A stretch of 64,000 nt of DNA from the NCBI GenBank assembly GCA_016271365.2, contig CM057454.1:695221501-695285500 (forward strand), in the 5' to 3' direction. Below are positions 12,050 through 22,675 of this stretch, piece by piece; position 1 is the stretch's first letter, and the number at the start of each line of letters is the position of its first letter. The translations under genes were made by a program, and so were the position numbers. This stretch comes from Neoceratodus forsteri (lineage: Eukaryota; Chordata; Ceratodontiformes; Ceratodontidae). Below the pieces are notes generated by a model, which saw nothing but the letters and a program-made list of their open reading frames with translations, ran no database searches and was not told the DNA's origin.

Positions 12050-13985
12050 ACCTTCCATTTCTGACTTGTCCAGAAACAGGAAGTGTATACCCTCCTAAAA
12101 TGTATCAAATCAGATGGTGCAGTCAGGTTTGACAGCTTGAAGCCCATATTACTCAACATAGCTGCCCTAGTCATTACACTCCTTGTTACTTTCCTCATTA
12201 ATAGAGCCTTCCTTTGAGGCAAAATCCCAGAAAAATAGAAAATGGCAGTGGTAGTTCCAGTCCACAAAGGTGGCCATAGAGATCTTGTAGAAAAATATTG
12301 CTTCATCTCCCTCCTTAGCCCATTGACTAAGGTACATGACAGACTAGCTAACAATCAATTTCAAGACTACCTGGAGTTGTATCACCTACTTTCTGACTGA
12401 CAGCATGGCTTTAGAAAGCACCATGGCACCAACATCACCTTGATCAGACTGACTGCAGATGTTTTGGATGCCATTGACAAAAGGGTGCCAGCTGGAGCTA
12501 TCGTTAATTTATCTAACCAAGGCATTTGACTTGGTTGATCATAATCTACTCTTCCACAAGTTACAATGCATGGGATTTGATTGCCACTCACAACAATGGT
12601 TCCTGACCAATAGGTACCAGGAGGTTAAATGATCCATTGCCCACTCCTGCTTGAAGCCTATTACCTATGGCATCACAAAGGGGGTCGATCCTGGGTCCCA
12701 GTCTTTTTTGTATATTTATCAATGACCTGCCCAGCCATTCTGTGTGTGGGGGGGCTACTTTTGTATGCAGATGATGTAGTTCTCTACTAAAGCTGCTCCA
12801 ATGTAAACCTAGTCAATTCCCAATTCACCACTGATTTGTCTAAACTGGAATATTGGTTCTATGACAATTGGCTTGTCCTAAATACTACTAAAACCAAGGT
12901 GGTACTCTTTGGCTCCAAGCACCTTGGACAGGACAGGCAGCACCTTCTCATGCTTACCACCTCAACTGGTGCACACATTGAAGTGATTGACAAAACAAAA
13001 TACCCGGGGGTCATCATCGAACAGGAACTTATCTTTAAACCCCATATCAATCACATTACCAAGTCTATTTGCCAAACAAATTTGGATATTATGTCGCCTG
13101 GGACATGCTCTTATTCTGGAATCTAGAACAGCCATTTCAAATTGTTTCCTGCTCCCCACCCTACTATGCAGTGCTTCTATACTCCAGTTCCTCAAGAGTT
13201 CTGAAACTAGCAGGCTCAAGGTTCTGTACAATAAAATTAGCCACTTTGTAGCTGGAATCCCTGTCAAGAAGCCAACCTGTGAGTTCCTATCCTCCCTGAG
13301 TTGGCCCATCCTTGAGTGGTAAATGATGTACCCCCTGTTATGCCTAGTCAACAAGTTCTTCTCACTCCTCCCCCACCCAACCTTTCTGGCTTATTAGTTC
13401 CCAAGCCTGAAAGGGTGCCTCCTCTGGGTCTCTAAACATAAACTGCTTGAAGTGCCCAGAGTCAAAACAAATATATGGATGAGGCCCTATGCATATTCTG
13501 CCCCCTCTCTCTGGAACTCCCCTTTTCCTGACCTGCAAAACTCCCCCTCACACGAATGCTTCAAAAAAGGCTAAAAACCTTCCTACTCGACAGCTCACAT
13601 TGTACTTGCAATCATTGATCACTTGCCCTACTTTGCACTGTACCCCTACATTTTCTATTCTGCACTATGTGCTAAAGTATTGTGTTTTGTCCTTCCAGTT
13701 ACTTGTTGTCATGTATGGTGTTCGTTAACTAATCTTATAAATGTAACATATTCACATTATCTCCATCCGCTGTCTGAAAATTGTTTGTATTTTAAATCCA
13801 TGCTGTATGAAGTATTGTATGCTATGTTTCTGCTCAGTGTCTGAGCTCCTGCCTGTAATTAACTCTGGGTCACCCATGAAAAAGGGACCTCTTGTTCCAG
13901 TGGGCCCACCCGGTTACCAAAATTCCCTTAAATACATACATACATACAGTACATCAATACAGACAATAAATAAATAAATAAACTT
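12050..13985 (+). mobile_element. L2-type LINE with RT domain and 3' end
   Basis: Plus-strand ORF2 remains cover the RT domain: an AVVVPVHKG-type entry near 12250, QHGFRKHHGTN near 12405, and the catalytic LLYADD motif (YADD at 12764-12775). These are followed by LEYWFYDNWLVLNTTKTKV and the KYPGVIIEQELIFKPHI thumb block. Several stops and frameshifts make it a pseudogene. The 3' untranslated part continues to a terminal block (GGTCACCCATGAAAAAGGG, then CAGTGGGCCCACCCGGTTACC) and an (AATA)n tail at about 13968-13983. This 3' block is shared with the SINEs at 8836 and 22456, so this family is the likely source of their mobilising enzyme. The 5' end is truncated near 12050. Confidence 0.85.
13940..13983. 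repeat. (CATA)n and (AATA)n tail of the L2-type LINE
   Basis: Tandem ACATACATACATAC followed by AATAAATAAATAAATA forms the 3' terminus of the LINE at 12050-13985. Confidence 0.85.
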
Positions 13986-15589
13986 TGCTTCAATAAGCCT
14001 GTCCTTCCTATTAGTGAAATGCCAGCTGAGTAAGGTGCGGTAGGGTGACTTATGGCTCAGATGGGTGGGAAAAGTTATGAATTAGGAAAGGTTAAGCTGT
14101 TTCAGTAAATCATTTTATACAGACTGATGCTCCTGATTCCAGATAATGTGGTTAATATTGGTAACCAGTGCAGAATTCAAACTTTTCAGGGACACATCAG
14201 ATGCAACACTCAGGTCTTTAGGGTTCACAAATCCTAGGAGAGCCAGAGTCAGTCAGCCTTCTTTCCCCATGAGGATGGGTCATCAGTCAAAGCATACCAG
14301 TTCAAACGTGCTAGGAAAAGCTGTGGGAAGAGTGGGAGTTGAAGCTGAAGGAGTTAACATCCTCTTATTTTGAATAAGTAAGCTACTAATAGAAGGGCCA
14401 GTGGACTGGCAAATAATCAGATTTAGGCACTTGGCTGCTGGAAATCATAGGTGTCTGAAAGATACATGTGACCACACTTGCTATAACATCTGTCTTTTAT
14501 CTCATGAGCATGACTAAACCACAGTTCACGTGGAAATGGATATGCAGACATTCCTTTGTGTTACACTGTAGGTGGCAGAGCAAGCTAAGGAAGGTGATTG
14601 ACCTGCAGCTCTGAATGAAGTCTGACCTGCAGTCTGTCCATGAGGTATGGCCAGGCACCACAGTGTTTTGGTTACATATTGTCCAGAATTCTATGCGCAG
14701 GATCTCAGGGAGATGGACAAGGCCCACAGCGGGATCAATATAGAGATATACAGCTTCATGGACTCTACTGTTGGGAAAGACATGAAGCATGATGACATTG
14801 CCATGATAATACCTGGGCTGTAAGCCAAAGATGGGGAACATTTAATAGTCTATGATTATGATTTGTTTAACCAGTCAATATGGAAGGTCTTGAAGGATTG
14901 AGTATGGTGGATTGCAAGGAAACATGAGTGTTGTCCTGCCTATGGCAGCATGGGAGTTTCAAAGGAAGGTCTCTTGCAAGGAGTAAAGGGGGAACTGCAT
15001 CCATCTGGTCAAGTTCCCCCAGATGGCATGAGATGAGGACCGGATGACTAGGGGGCCTGGTTTGGGCAGGTCAGGTGCTAACCTCATTGACTAATCCCAT
15101 GGGTGAAGTACCCACCAGATATGGGCTGGCACCTACCACATGACTAGAGGGCCCTCCATTTCTTAGAGTCTGGTGTTCCTTCAAAAGCATACATATGATC
15201 CTTGTGTCCATCTGGAGGATACTTTCATGGGAGAAGAGACTAGTGGAGGCCTCAGTTGCCTTGGCAAAACTCCCAAGCCACGTACATCACTTACTGCAAT
15301 AAATTGTACAAAATGTTTAATAAACACATAGCTAAGGCCATTTCCTCCAAGGCAGTGCTATGAGCTTGGTGTCATAATGTCATGGAGAAAGCTGTGCAAG
15401 GAAACACAGCGCAGAGAAAACAGCGTGTGGCAACACAGCTGTGGTACATAATGCTGACCGCACGATGCCGTGCACCTGATGGATTCTTTAGGCCCGCTGC
15501 CCCAGAATAATTATAATCAACTCTGAAGGGTGTGGACAGAGGGGAAAAGTTAAAATTCTGACTGCAGCACTTAGTCATGGCTGCACAGA
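13986..15589. other. Unassigned
   Basis: No feature that I can defend. Plus-strand wording around 14.7-14.9 kb stays open for about 50 codons, but it matches nothing I recognise. Confidence 0.35.
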
Positions 15590-15695
15590 CAAGAATCAAA
15601 ATTAAAATTCCCTCAAGCAGGGTTTCGAACCCCAGTCCCCCCCCCCACCTACTGCTGGGTTGAGTGCCTTGGCCACTCTACCACAGGAGAAGCTC
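15590..15695 (-). mobile_element. tRNA-like SINE head, antisense
   Basis: On the minus strand GTGGTAGAGTGGCC resembles an internal pol III box A. It is followed about 50 bases later by GGGGTTCGAAACCCTGC, a perfect box B in a T-arm-like stem. Downstream sequence (GAGTTGATTATAATTATTC) resembles that after the similar head at 43.5 kb. This is a tRNA-derived SINE rather than a tRNA gene: the variable region is a C-run and no acceptor stem closes. Confidence 0.6.
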
Positions 15696-15889
15696 GATCA
15701 AACACTCAACCAAAAGAGCTCAAATCCTTTTTCCCCATTTCCATCTTCCATTCTGCAGCGACAGCGGTAGCGATAGTTTCATATCGCTCTAACACCCCTG
15801 TCGCTGTACTTCCTTATGCGTTTAAGACAGCGCGGTTCTTCATGTGCAGTTTTGTCCATGCTATAGTGACCTGATACTGTGCTATGTGT
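15696..15889. other. Short unassigned stretch with nested hairpins
   Basis: AGCGACAG/CTGTCGCT arms enclose a second AGCGATA/TATCGCT stem at about 15757-15808. It may be part of the adjacent SINE-like unit. Confidence 0.4.
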
Positions 15890-16317
15890 ATCTGTTCAGG
15901 GAAAGCAGGAGAACATGGAGCATATTAGGACTAATATTATATTATATTGAAATGGTCTCTGACTCAGTGATTCTATCTGTTCTTGAGCAGATGACTCATG
16001 AGGTGTTACAGAGGTATGCAGTCTGGGTATTGTTCTGGATCAATGGATAGTATTTCAAAATCCGTTATTGACCATTGTCATACTGAATTTTGCCATCTGC
16101 ATAATATATTCAGGCTTCCTTACCTGATCACAATGGCTGAACTTGCCTCACTTGAAAAGGAATTAGTCATACAATCTCTCATTCAAGGAAAAGCATTGTA
16201 TCTGGGTTTGCCTTTTTGATTTGCTCAGTGCCTGTAGTGGATGCAGAATATGGCAGCAAGGCTGTTGATTTTAGCTAAAAAATGTCAGACTCTGTAACAT
16301 CAGTACTTCAGGAACAG
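15890..16317 (+). pseudogene. L2-type LINE C-terminal fragment
   Basis: Frame-shifted reading gives a thumb/C-terminal region recognisable from FCHLHNIFRLPYLI, then KALYLGLPF, and finally MQNMAARLLILAKK. The last is the well-conserved QNAAARLL block of L2 LINEs. The next expected block (LHWLAV) lies after the inserted SINE at 16546-16560. This is a decayed 5'-truncated copy. Confidence 0.75.
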
Positions 16318-16545
16318 TAGACAGTATAGCAACGTGGATAAGAGCACCCAGCTGCAAACCTGGAGAACTGGGTTTAAATCACACAGCCATCACTTTCATA
16401 TTGTGTGACCATGAGTAAGTTACTTAATTTCCCTGTACTCTTGGGATGCACCTGGAAACAAACCTCGATTTAATGTGTCTTTCCTGGCCAAAAATTGAAA
16501 AATAAATAAACGATAATATAAATAAATTAATAAATAAAAGAAGCT
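16318..16545 (+). mobile_element. tRNA-headed MIR/CORE-like SINE, sense, inserted in L2
   Basis: The head is ACAGTATAGCAACGTGGATAA with box B-like GGGTTTAAATC. The CORE-like part (TTGTGTGACCATGAG, then TTACTTAATTTCCCTG) is followed by a LINE-type tail (TGTGTCTTTCCTGG) and (AATA)n. It separates MQNMAARLL from LHWLAV of the host L2 fragment. Confidence 0.85.
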
Positions 16546-16562
16546 GCACTGGCTGGCAGTTA

Positions 16563-16655
16563 CTTTCTATTTATTTATTTATTTATTGAAATTGTTTCAC
16601 CAGGAAAGGCACACTGAGCAACAAGATGCTCATCTCCTGGTGCGACCTGGGGGGG
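16563..16655 (-). mobile_element. Antisense LINE/SINE 3' tail fragment
   Basis: (TTTA)n at 16563-16589 is followed by the complement of the CAGGTCGCACC... TGTGCCTTTCCTGGTG tail seen in the SINEs at 11728 and 16318. Only the tail is present, so it could derive from either the LINE or the SINE. Confidence 0.7.
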
Positions 16656-16872
16656 AAAAGTGATAGGATAACACACAGGTTATCAAGTGAACAATTAACA
16701 GAAGCAAAAAGCAGCATAAGGATACATTTGCATGACTATACAAGCAGCACACATTGCATGCATTGGATATTGTTAGGAGCAAATAACAAATACATGACCA
16801 TCCATTCTCAATGTTCAATAGCAGTAAGTCGCCTCCATGTGGCAGTAGCCTTTTTTAGGACCCTTGAAGATT

Positions 16873-17646
16873 AGGGGCTCGATTTTCAAAGCCCCGTTAG
16901 ATCGGGGCATCCTGAGTCAACAACACAACTGCAGCAAACTTGGGCATGCCAGGAGACGTGCACCCAATTTTAAAAATATCGGGGTCCCAGTGCCTAACTC
17001 CCCAAGTTTGCCACAAGTTGTCCTGTGTGCCCAACAACTGGCACACAGGCCAAGAATGCTGCAGACTGCAGGAGAATCAGGAAAAATTGGAGGGTTATGG
17101 GAGGAACCCGGCAGCCATGCAGCCAACGGCTGGTATGGTCTGTGGAGGGCAGGCCAGGGTAAGTAGTGGTGATGGTGACAGACCACCGCATGGCACTGGC
17201 ACAGGTCCCTCCATGGCAGGCAGTGAGTGTGGGGTGATACTTTGACTTCCAGGTGGTAGGCCATGGAATTCTCCAGCTGTGGCCCCACCACTGCCAGAAC
17301 ACTTGGTCAGGTGTGGGAGGGCAGAGGACATCCCCTGACAGTGGCAACAATGGGGAGCATTGACAACTTCCCACCAGGGCAGAGCACCTGAAGTGGCATA
17401 CTGAATCAGCTCCTGGCTGGCCTAACTCTGACAGCCCATGCACCCATTGCCGGGGTTTGCAGGATCCCGATTAAGAAGATACTGCAACACTGCACTGGTG
17501 CAGGCCCCACTCCACCTTGCCGCACCGGTGCATCTGTCGCAAGGACAGCGCAAGTCCAGACAGGCATCTGAAACTTGGGACTTGTGCAAGGTGCAGTGCA
17601 AGGAGCTACTTGCACCAGTCCTGAGCCTTTGAAAATCAAGCCCTAG
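16873..17646. mobile_element. Non-autonomous TIR element of ~0.77 kb
   Basis: The ends are inverted: left GGGGCTCGATTTTCAAAG, right complement GGGCTTGATTTTCAAAG, each flanked by TA (16872-16873, 17645-17646). The body is GC-richer than its surroundings. Overlapping open frames of up to 149 codons occur on both strands with no recognisable domain. This is most simply a non-autonomous DNA transposon. The superfamily is not settled, because neither the target length nor a transposase is clear. Confidence 0.65.
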
Positions 17647-17756
17647 GTCTTCTCAGTAGTGGTTCTATGACTATAAATAGTGTTTCTGGTTTTCATCATT
17701 TATTTTTTCCTAATTTTGGTGTTTAGTAAGCAATAAGACTCTACAGGCTGTTGGTT

Positions 17757-17850
17757 TATTTTCATAAACTGCACACTTAGGTGCATTGTGAGGCACAAGG
17801 TGCTTGCATTGAGTGCCTTCAACCACCTGGAAATGCGGTTTATGAAAATA
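17757..17850. repeat. 94-bp hairpin, MITE-like
   Basis: Perfect 13-bp arms TATTTTCATAAAC (17757-17769) and complement (17838-17850) continue inward with GCA/TGC after one mismatch. The loop is about 60 bases. Flanks and family are not recognised. Confidence 0.55.
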
Positions 17851-19004
17851 AGTCAGTACCCTGAAGTGCCTGATTGCCCTTATTAAATGGATCACTAATA
17901 AAACAGTTACATTTATTGTGTTCATATAAGTTGCAGAGTTTTATTAAAAAAAAATAGAAACAAAATAGTCGCTCAAACTGTAATTGACTAGGCCCAATGC
18001 AGATGTATTAGATATTTTCTGTGTCTGGCTTTAGAGGTTCTCAGGTTAGTGTCTGTGTCCTGGGTATTTTAAGAGCTTGCACTCCTCTCCCCAATGCAGC
18101 TGTATTTGACTTTTGCTGTGTCTGCCATTAGGGTTAGAGATGGAGTTTGCATTATGTCTGCATTAAGGAGCAACCATACAAACCCCCACCTTCTTATAGA
18201 GACTCAGTGAGACCAGCAGAACAACTTTGAAATGGTCCTGATGCTCACAACAACAGCTACACCTCTAGTGGCTTGTGCAAGTCACATGCCCTGACTGACT
18301 GCATAAACTGAATCCACTATTAGTTGTGCTGTCCAGATTGCAACTGCAATAGGAAGGCCGCAGTCAATAATAGATACACAGTCAGACATGTGGTCCATAC
18401 ACAGTAGTACTTGTTTTTTTACATTTGATGCACCTGCACACCAAATGTTTTGAGATGAGTGAAAGGGAATTTTGGGGGTGTCACTGCCGAGCCCACTGCA
18501 GTTTACAATACCAGGAGCTCTGCAGTCTGGACTAATTATCACACAGTGTGGTAGTGACACCACTCTCTGCTTGCTGGGTGGAAACTTCATGTACTTCAAA
18601 GAACAGAAGTTGCTCCAATCAGAGAGGGCTTCGATCCTTTGATTTGCATGAAGATACATCAGCAAACAGCTGAGAGGCTTTCAACATCAGAAGCCTGTCT
18701 TTGGAACTGTAACTCTGACATGCACATTAACATCCATGCTAATGTGCATGCCCAAAGTCAGAAAATTCCTCACATTCCCCTATCCACATTATTTATTTTT
18801 CCTGGTGTTTAGTGGCACCCCCACCCCACCCTCTCTCTCAGCACACACCACCCTACACTCTCCTCCCACAAACATAACATTGCCACAGGGGTGCCCAATC
18901 CCCCAGTGTTGCCACCTCCTAGTTTTTTCTTTATAGCCTGTAACAAAGAAAACAATGTCCATCGATGTCTGTTACTGGCTACTCTGTAACTCTCCAATCC
19001 TGTT
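17851..19004. other. Unassigned
   Basis: The longest frame is 127 codons on the minus strand (18282-18665). It is cysteine- and serine-containing with no motif I can name. A small stem (ATGCACATTA/TAATGTGCAT) lies at about 18721-18750. Confidence 0.35.
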
Positions 19005-19164
19005 TAAGATGTGTTTTCACACCTGTGGTGCCAAATGGCAGAGTTGTTTTGCAAAATCACCTTTCAGCTAACAAACTGATAGTGTCACTGTTCATGCACT
19101 GGGATCACAAAAAGCCCATGTTGAAAACTTGGAGTGAAAATACCAAAAAACGCCCAGGGAGTTA
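19005..19164. repeat. P1 half-monomer
   Basis: It contains the diagnostic P1 phrases CAAAATCACCTTTC, GTGTCACTGTTCATG and CCATGTTGAAAACTTGGAG, as in the arrays at 19.6-21.1 and 49.5-50.6 kb. It abuts a P2 palindrome. Confidence 0.65.
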
Positions 19165-19570
19165 GGGTTTCCGATCATAACACCCTACCCTGTAAGGACT
19201 GACAGGCATCGGGGGTGTGACTTGGGATTGTTGACAGTAATGCTCACACCATTCCACCCCCACCCCCACCCTGCAGCCAGTGACGGGCATTGAGGTGTGC
19301 CTTGGACTCTTCAGCCCCAAAGTTCACCTCATTCTCCTATACTGCACCCATTTCAGTGTATTTCCTCATGGATTGGGGTGAGGGTAAAGCCCGAACACCC
19401 CAAGACACACCTCAACACTTGTCAGTGTCTGCAGGGTAGGGTGAGGTGAAATGGCATGAGCGTTATGGGTGATGACCCAAAGGCACACCTCACTGCCTTT
19501 CAGTCTCTGCAGGGTGGGGTGGGGTTGACGTCAGTTCCATACTTCACTGCCATTCCTATTATGCATCTCT
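19165..19570. repeat. P2 palindromic element, diverged copy
   Basis: This is a diverged copy of the ~350-380-bp P2 unit seen at 48.95, 56.51 and 61.98 kb. It has the central ATTCTCCTATACTGCACC, flanking GGGGTGAG/CTCACCCC-type blocks and GACAGGCATCGGGG/CTTTCAGTCTC-type outer blocks. Self-complementarity is weaker than in the other three copies, so it is probably older. Confidence 0.6.
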
Positions 19571-19619
19571 CTAACTAATGCACTATCTATGCCAATGCCA
19601 GCAAGACAGCATTCATCAT

Positions 19620-21060
19620 CGACAAATGCATGTTTAATATTTGTGCCCCAGATTTTCAACATGCCTTTTTTGGAACCCCACCTCATGAACAATTACAGCG
19701 ACATTAGGCAAATCTGTCCTGAAATGTGATTTTTGTGCTCACTGGGTGAAATCACCTTTTGGGTAGGAGCTGAACATTTTCTCTGCCTTTGTTCATAAGG
19801 TGGGATCATAAGAAGGCTATGTTTGTTTGTTTGTTTGTTTATTTTTATACTGTATAACCAGTGAGCATAAAATGCCCATTTTCACTGGTGCTCAGTCACA
19901 ACATAATTACAAAACAATATATAATACAAAACATACAAAATCATACAAAAGATGTATCAATTAAAACAACAACATTTTGCTTCATTTGTCACACATTTTG
20001 CTAGAACACTCTTAAATAATGAAATAGTAACAGACTTTGTAATATTACAAGGCAAATCATTGTATAATTTAACTGCATAATATTGAAGTGAATTTTGAGC
20101 CACTGTACTTTTATAAAAAGGAATTTGAAATGTGTAATATTTAGTGTAAAAATATTTAAAAAAACAACAAAGGTATGAGCCTACATTGAAATTTGTGAAC
20201 ACAGGCTCATAACTTGGATAATTTTCAATATTTTTACCCCAGATTTCCAAAATTGCCATTTCTTCACAGCATCTCATGTATGTGACAGTTGTCATTTTTC
20301 AAATTCTGGCCAAAACGGGTTTTTGCATCCCGAAAGGTGATTTTGCAGCCACTGCACAAAAGCACCTTTTGGCAGGAGTTGAAAATGTTCTCTGCACTTG
20401 TTCATATGATGGAATCATAAGAAGGCCATGTTGAAAATTTGGGGCAAAAATATTGAAAAAACAACAAAGTTATGAGCCTAATTTGAAATGTACAAACACA
20501 AGCTCATAACTTTGGCAATTTTCAATATTTTGACCCCAGATTTTAAACATAGCCATTTCTTCAAAGCACCTCATGAATCTAATAGCTGTAATTTTTCAAA
20601 TCCTGGCCCAAATGTTTTTTTGTACCTATGGTACGGAATGATGTTTTTGTGGTGCGGAATGACGTTTTAGAGGGGATTTGAAAATCTTCACCTGCCAGGT
20701 CCATTAGGTGGGGTAATAAGAAGGCAATGCTGAAACTTTGGAGTATAAATACAGTAAAATGCCCAGGTTATGACTGAATGTTACACTATGTCAGCATTCA
20801 AATGTAACTTGCTAATTTTCTATATTTTGACTCCAAACTTTCAACATAGCAATTACTGCACGCCACCTCATAAACATGACATGTGTCATTTTTAAAATCC
20901 TGAATGAGATGTGTTTTCACACCTATGGTGAGCAATAACATTTTAGACAATATACTATAAATGGTACATGCCGTGTCTATGAAGCTAATCCTACAACATG
21001 AATTTTCAAAAGTTGGGGTCAAAATAAAAAACAAAATTGTTTACCAAGCTTCAAATGTTT
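19620..21060. repeat. P1 array of ~296-bp self-complementary monomers
   Basis: The phrase CATAACTT...AATTTTCAATATTTT recurs near 20210, 20505 and 20800, a period of about 296 bp. Each monomer is an imperfect hairpin: CAACAT...CACCTCATGAA on the left is answered by TTCAT...GGTG...CATAAGAAGGC...ATGTTGAAA on the right, and AAAGGTGATTT is answered by AAATCACCTTTT near the centre. The junctions between monomers (TATGAGCC...GCTCATA) are also palindromic. An L2 fragment (19826-20165) interrupts the first monomer. I cannot assign the family to a known class. Confidence 0.75.
19826..20165 (-). mobile_element. L2-type LINE 3' end, antisense
   Basis: Antisense (GTTT)n at 19826-19843 forms the tail. It is followed by the L2-type terminal block (complement of CAGTGAAAATGGGCATTTTA) and, further in, a C-terminal coding remnant reading KLYNDLPCNITKSVTISLF. 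It lies within a P1 monomer and so inserted after the array existed. Confidence 0.75.
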
Positions 21061-21150
21061 AGCATTGGCAAATGCTTGTTTTTTATTGATATCTGCTTTG
21101 TGAGCTTTAATATAGCTGCCAAAATTATTTTTTATAAAGTTGAGTAAGGG

Positions 21151-21778
21151 GGCTGGCCTGGTGGAGCTGAGGGTTGAGGCGTTGGATGCCACACCTTGCG
21201 CCACACCAGTGACCCAGGTTTGGGAATGAGCCGGGGCTGCCGGGGGTTGGCCGGGGAGGAAAGAATTGAGCGTCTGCTGACTGCTCTCTCTTCCCAGGGG
21301 TGGGTACAGGGTGCGCTCACTCTTGGAGTGACCTCTGGCAGTGGCTAGAGGTTTGCAAGTGTAGCGGCATGGCGCAATGCCTGGGAGAGTGGAGCCACAG
21401 CATTTCATTGCCTTGCAGGCTGGGTTCTGTGGGGGGGAACAAAAAGAGGAAGAAAAGCCTTCTATGCCATCAGTGAGATGACGGTGGCCCCGGGGGACTC
21501 TGCCCACATCCCAACTGCTGGCCCAATGCACCCAGGATCCTCCTCCATCCCCAGCCTGATGACAAGCAGGTAGGCACTTCACACTTAAGGAGGAAAACCA
21601 CTGTGGGAGGGTGGAATCAGCCCCGGAGATGGTACCAGGGGTCAAGCCTGCATGGGAGTCAATCAGAAAGGAGATCGAAGGGAGATGCGAGGGTTCAGGC
21701 TGGGAGTAGGGTGGACTCCGAGAGGGTACTCCTGAAGGATGCCCAAAGGTGTAGTTAAAGAAATAAAGTTAAAAAAAA
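21151..21778 (+). mobile_element. Retroposon with A-tail and 15-bp target duplication
   Basis: The 15-bp sequence AAAGTTGAGTAAGGG occurs at 21136-21150 and again at 21779-21793, exactly bracketing this 628-bp insert. The insert ends in AATAAAGTT plus an A-run, the mark of reverse transcription of a polyadenylated RNA. It is markedly GC-richer than its flanks. The 5' part (GGCTGGCCTGGTGGAGCTGAG, then CCCAGGTTTGGGAATGAGCC) loosely resembles a pol III promoter with decayed boxes A and B. It could be an unusually long SINE or a processed pseudogene of an unrecognised transcript. The minus-strand 208-codon frame across it has no domain I recognise. Confidence 0.75.
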
Positions 21779-21793
21779 AAAGTTGAGTAAGGG

Positions 21794-22455
21794 CATTAAA
21801 ATTAGAACGTGTTCTGTCTTGGTTGCCAGAAGAAGTGCAACGTCATGTGTTTACTTTTCTAAACCACACAGGACTGGACTTTCTTGGTCAATTTGAAGGA
21901 TTGAAATTCCTAACCTATTTTATCATTTTTAAGGCTGCAGTGGGCAGAGCCTGCAGCCATCCTTCAGTAGCTCTAAAAACGAGCAACTGGATTGACACTC
22001 AACAACGCTTCCATTTTGGAGATGCAGTACGATCATTCCACACTCCAAAATGATCTGCTCACTTGTCCCCCCCCCCACTGGCACACTATTTTGGTGGCCA
22101 GTCACCCGCTGTGCTCAAAATGGTCATTGATGTTTAATGCACATGCTGTAGTAGGTTGCTCATGCGTGACTGCACCTTGGACATCATAGACACAGCAGAC
22201 TTCTTCGCCGTGAGCTTGGCAATTGTGGCTACAGCCATACAGGCTCTGGCCAGAGTTTGTTTATCTTTTAATTGTTTCTCTTTGAAACAAAGTTAAAAGT
22301 CATGTTCAATAATAAATATCCTGTGTTTATTTTAATTATGTCTCTTAGAAGCAAAGTAAATAGTTATGTGTAATATCAAACATTCTTAGTTTTAGAAAGT
22401 TCGAGTGCTATGATTGCAACACTACTAACGCAAGTGCTAGGATCCATAGCTGGAG
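21794..22455. other. Unassigned
   Basis: No gene recognised. Frames of 65-76 codons are present without motifs. Confidence 0.35.
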
Positions 22456-22675
22456 TTTTATTTATTTATTTTATTCTTTGGTAACTGGATAAGGCCCACT
22501 AGGCACAAGTGCATGTTTTCATTGGTGACCTGGGAGCACTGGGCTGTTAAGCGACTTGCTCAGAATCAGACAGTATGCAAGTGGAGGTTGTGAGAATCAA
22601 ACCAATGTCTTCTGGATGAACCAAGCTCTTTCACAGCTCGTTACTCTAACCTCTAGACTATACTGCCAGCCCCAA
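22456..22675 (-). mobile_element. tRNA-headed MIR/CORE-like SINE, antisense, near full length
   Basis: Read on the minus strand, the order is GGCAGTATAGTCTAGAGG (box A region), GGTTTGATTC (box B), TACTGTCTGATTCTGAGCAAG (core) and GCACTTGTGCCTAGTGGGCC. CAGTTACCAAAG and (AATA)n complete the tail. It is the best-preserved copy of this family here. Its tail can be aligned with the L2-type LINE 3' end at about 13.87-13.98 kb. Confidence 0.88.

Noticed and set aside
16917..17443. Overlapping frames of 100-149 codons on both strands
   Set aside because: They lie within a TIR element. Frames are open in several phases at once, which is typical of GC-rich non-coding DNA.
18282..18665. 127-codon minus-strand frame considered as a transposase fragment
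   Set aside because: I could not identify catalytic DDE or zinc-finger spacing. The resemblance was only impressionistic.
21019..21645. 208-codon minus-strand frame
   Set aside because: It crosses the edge of a retroposon with target duplications and runs antisense to it. No recognisable domain.
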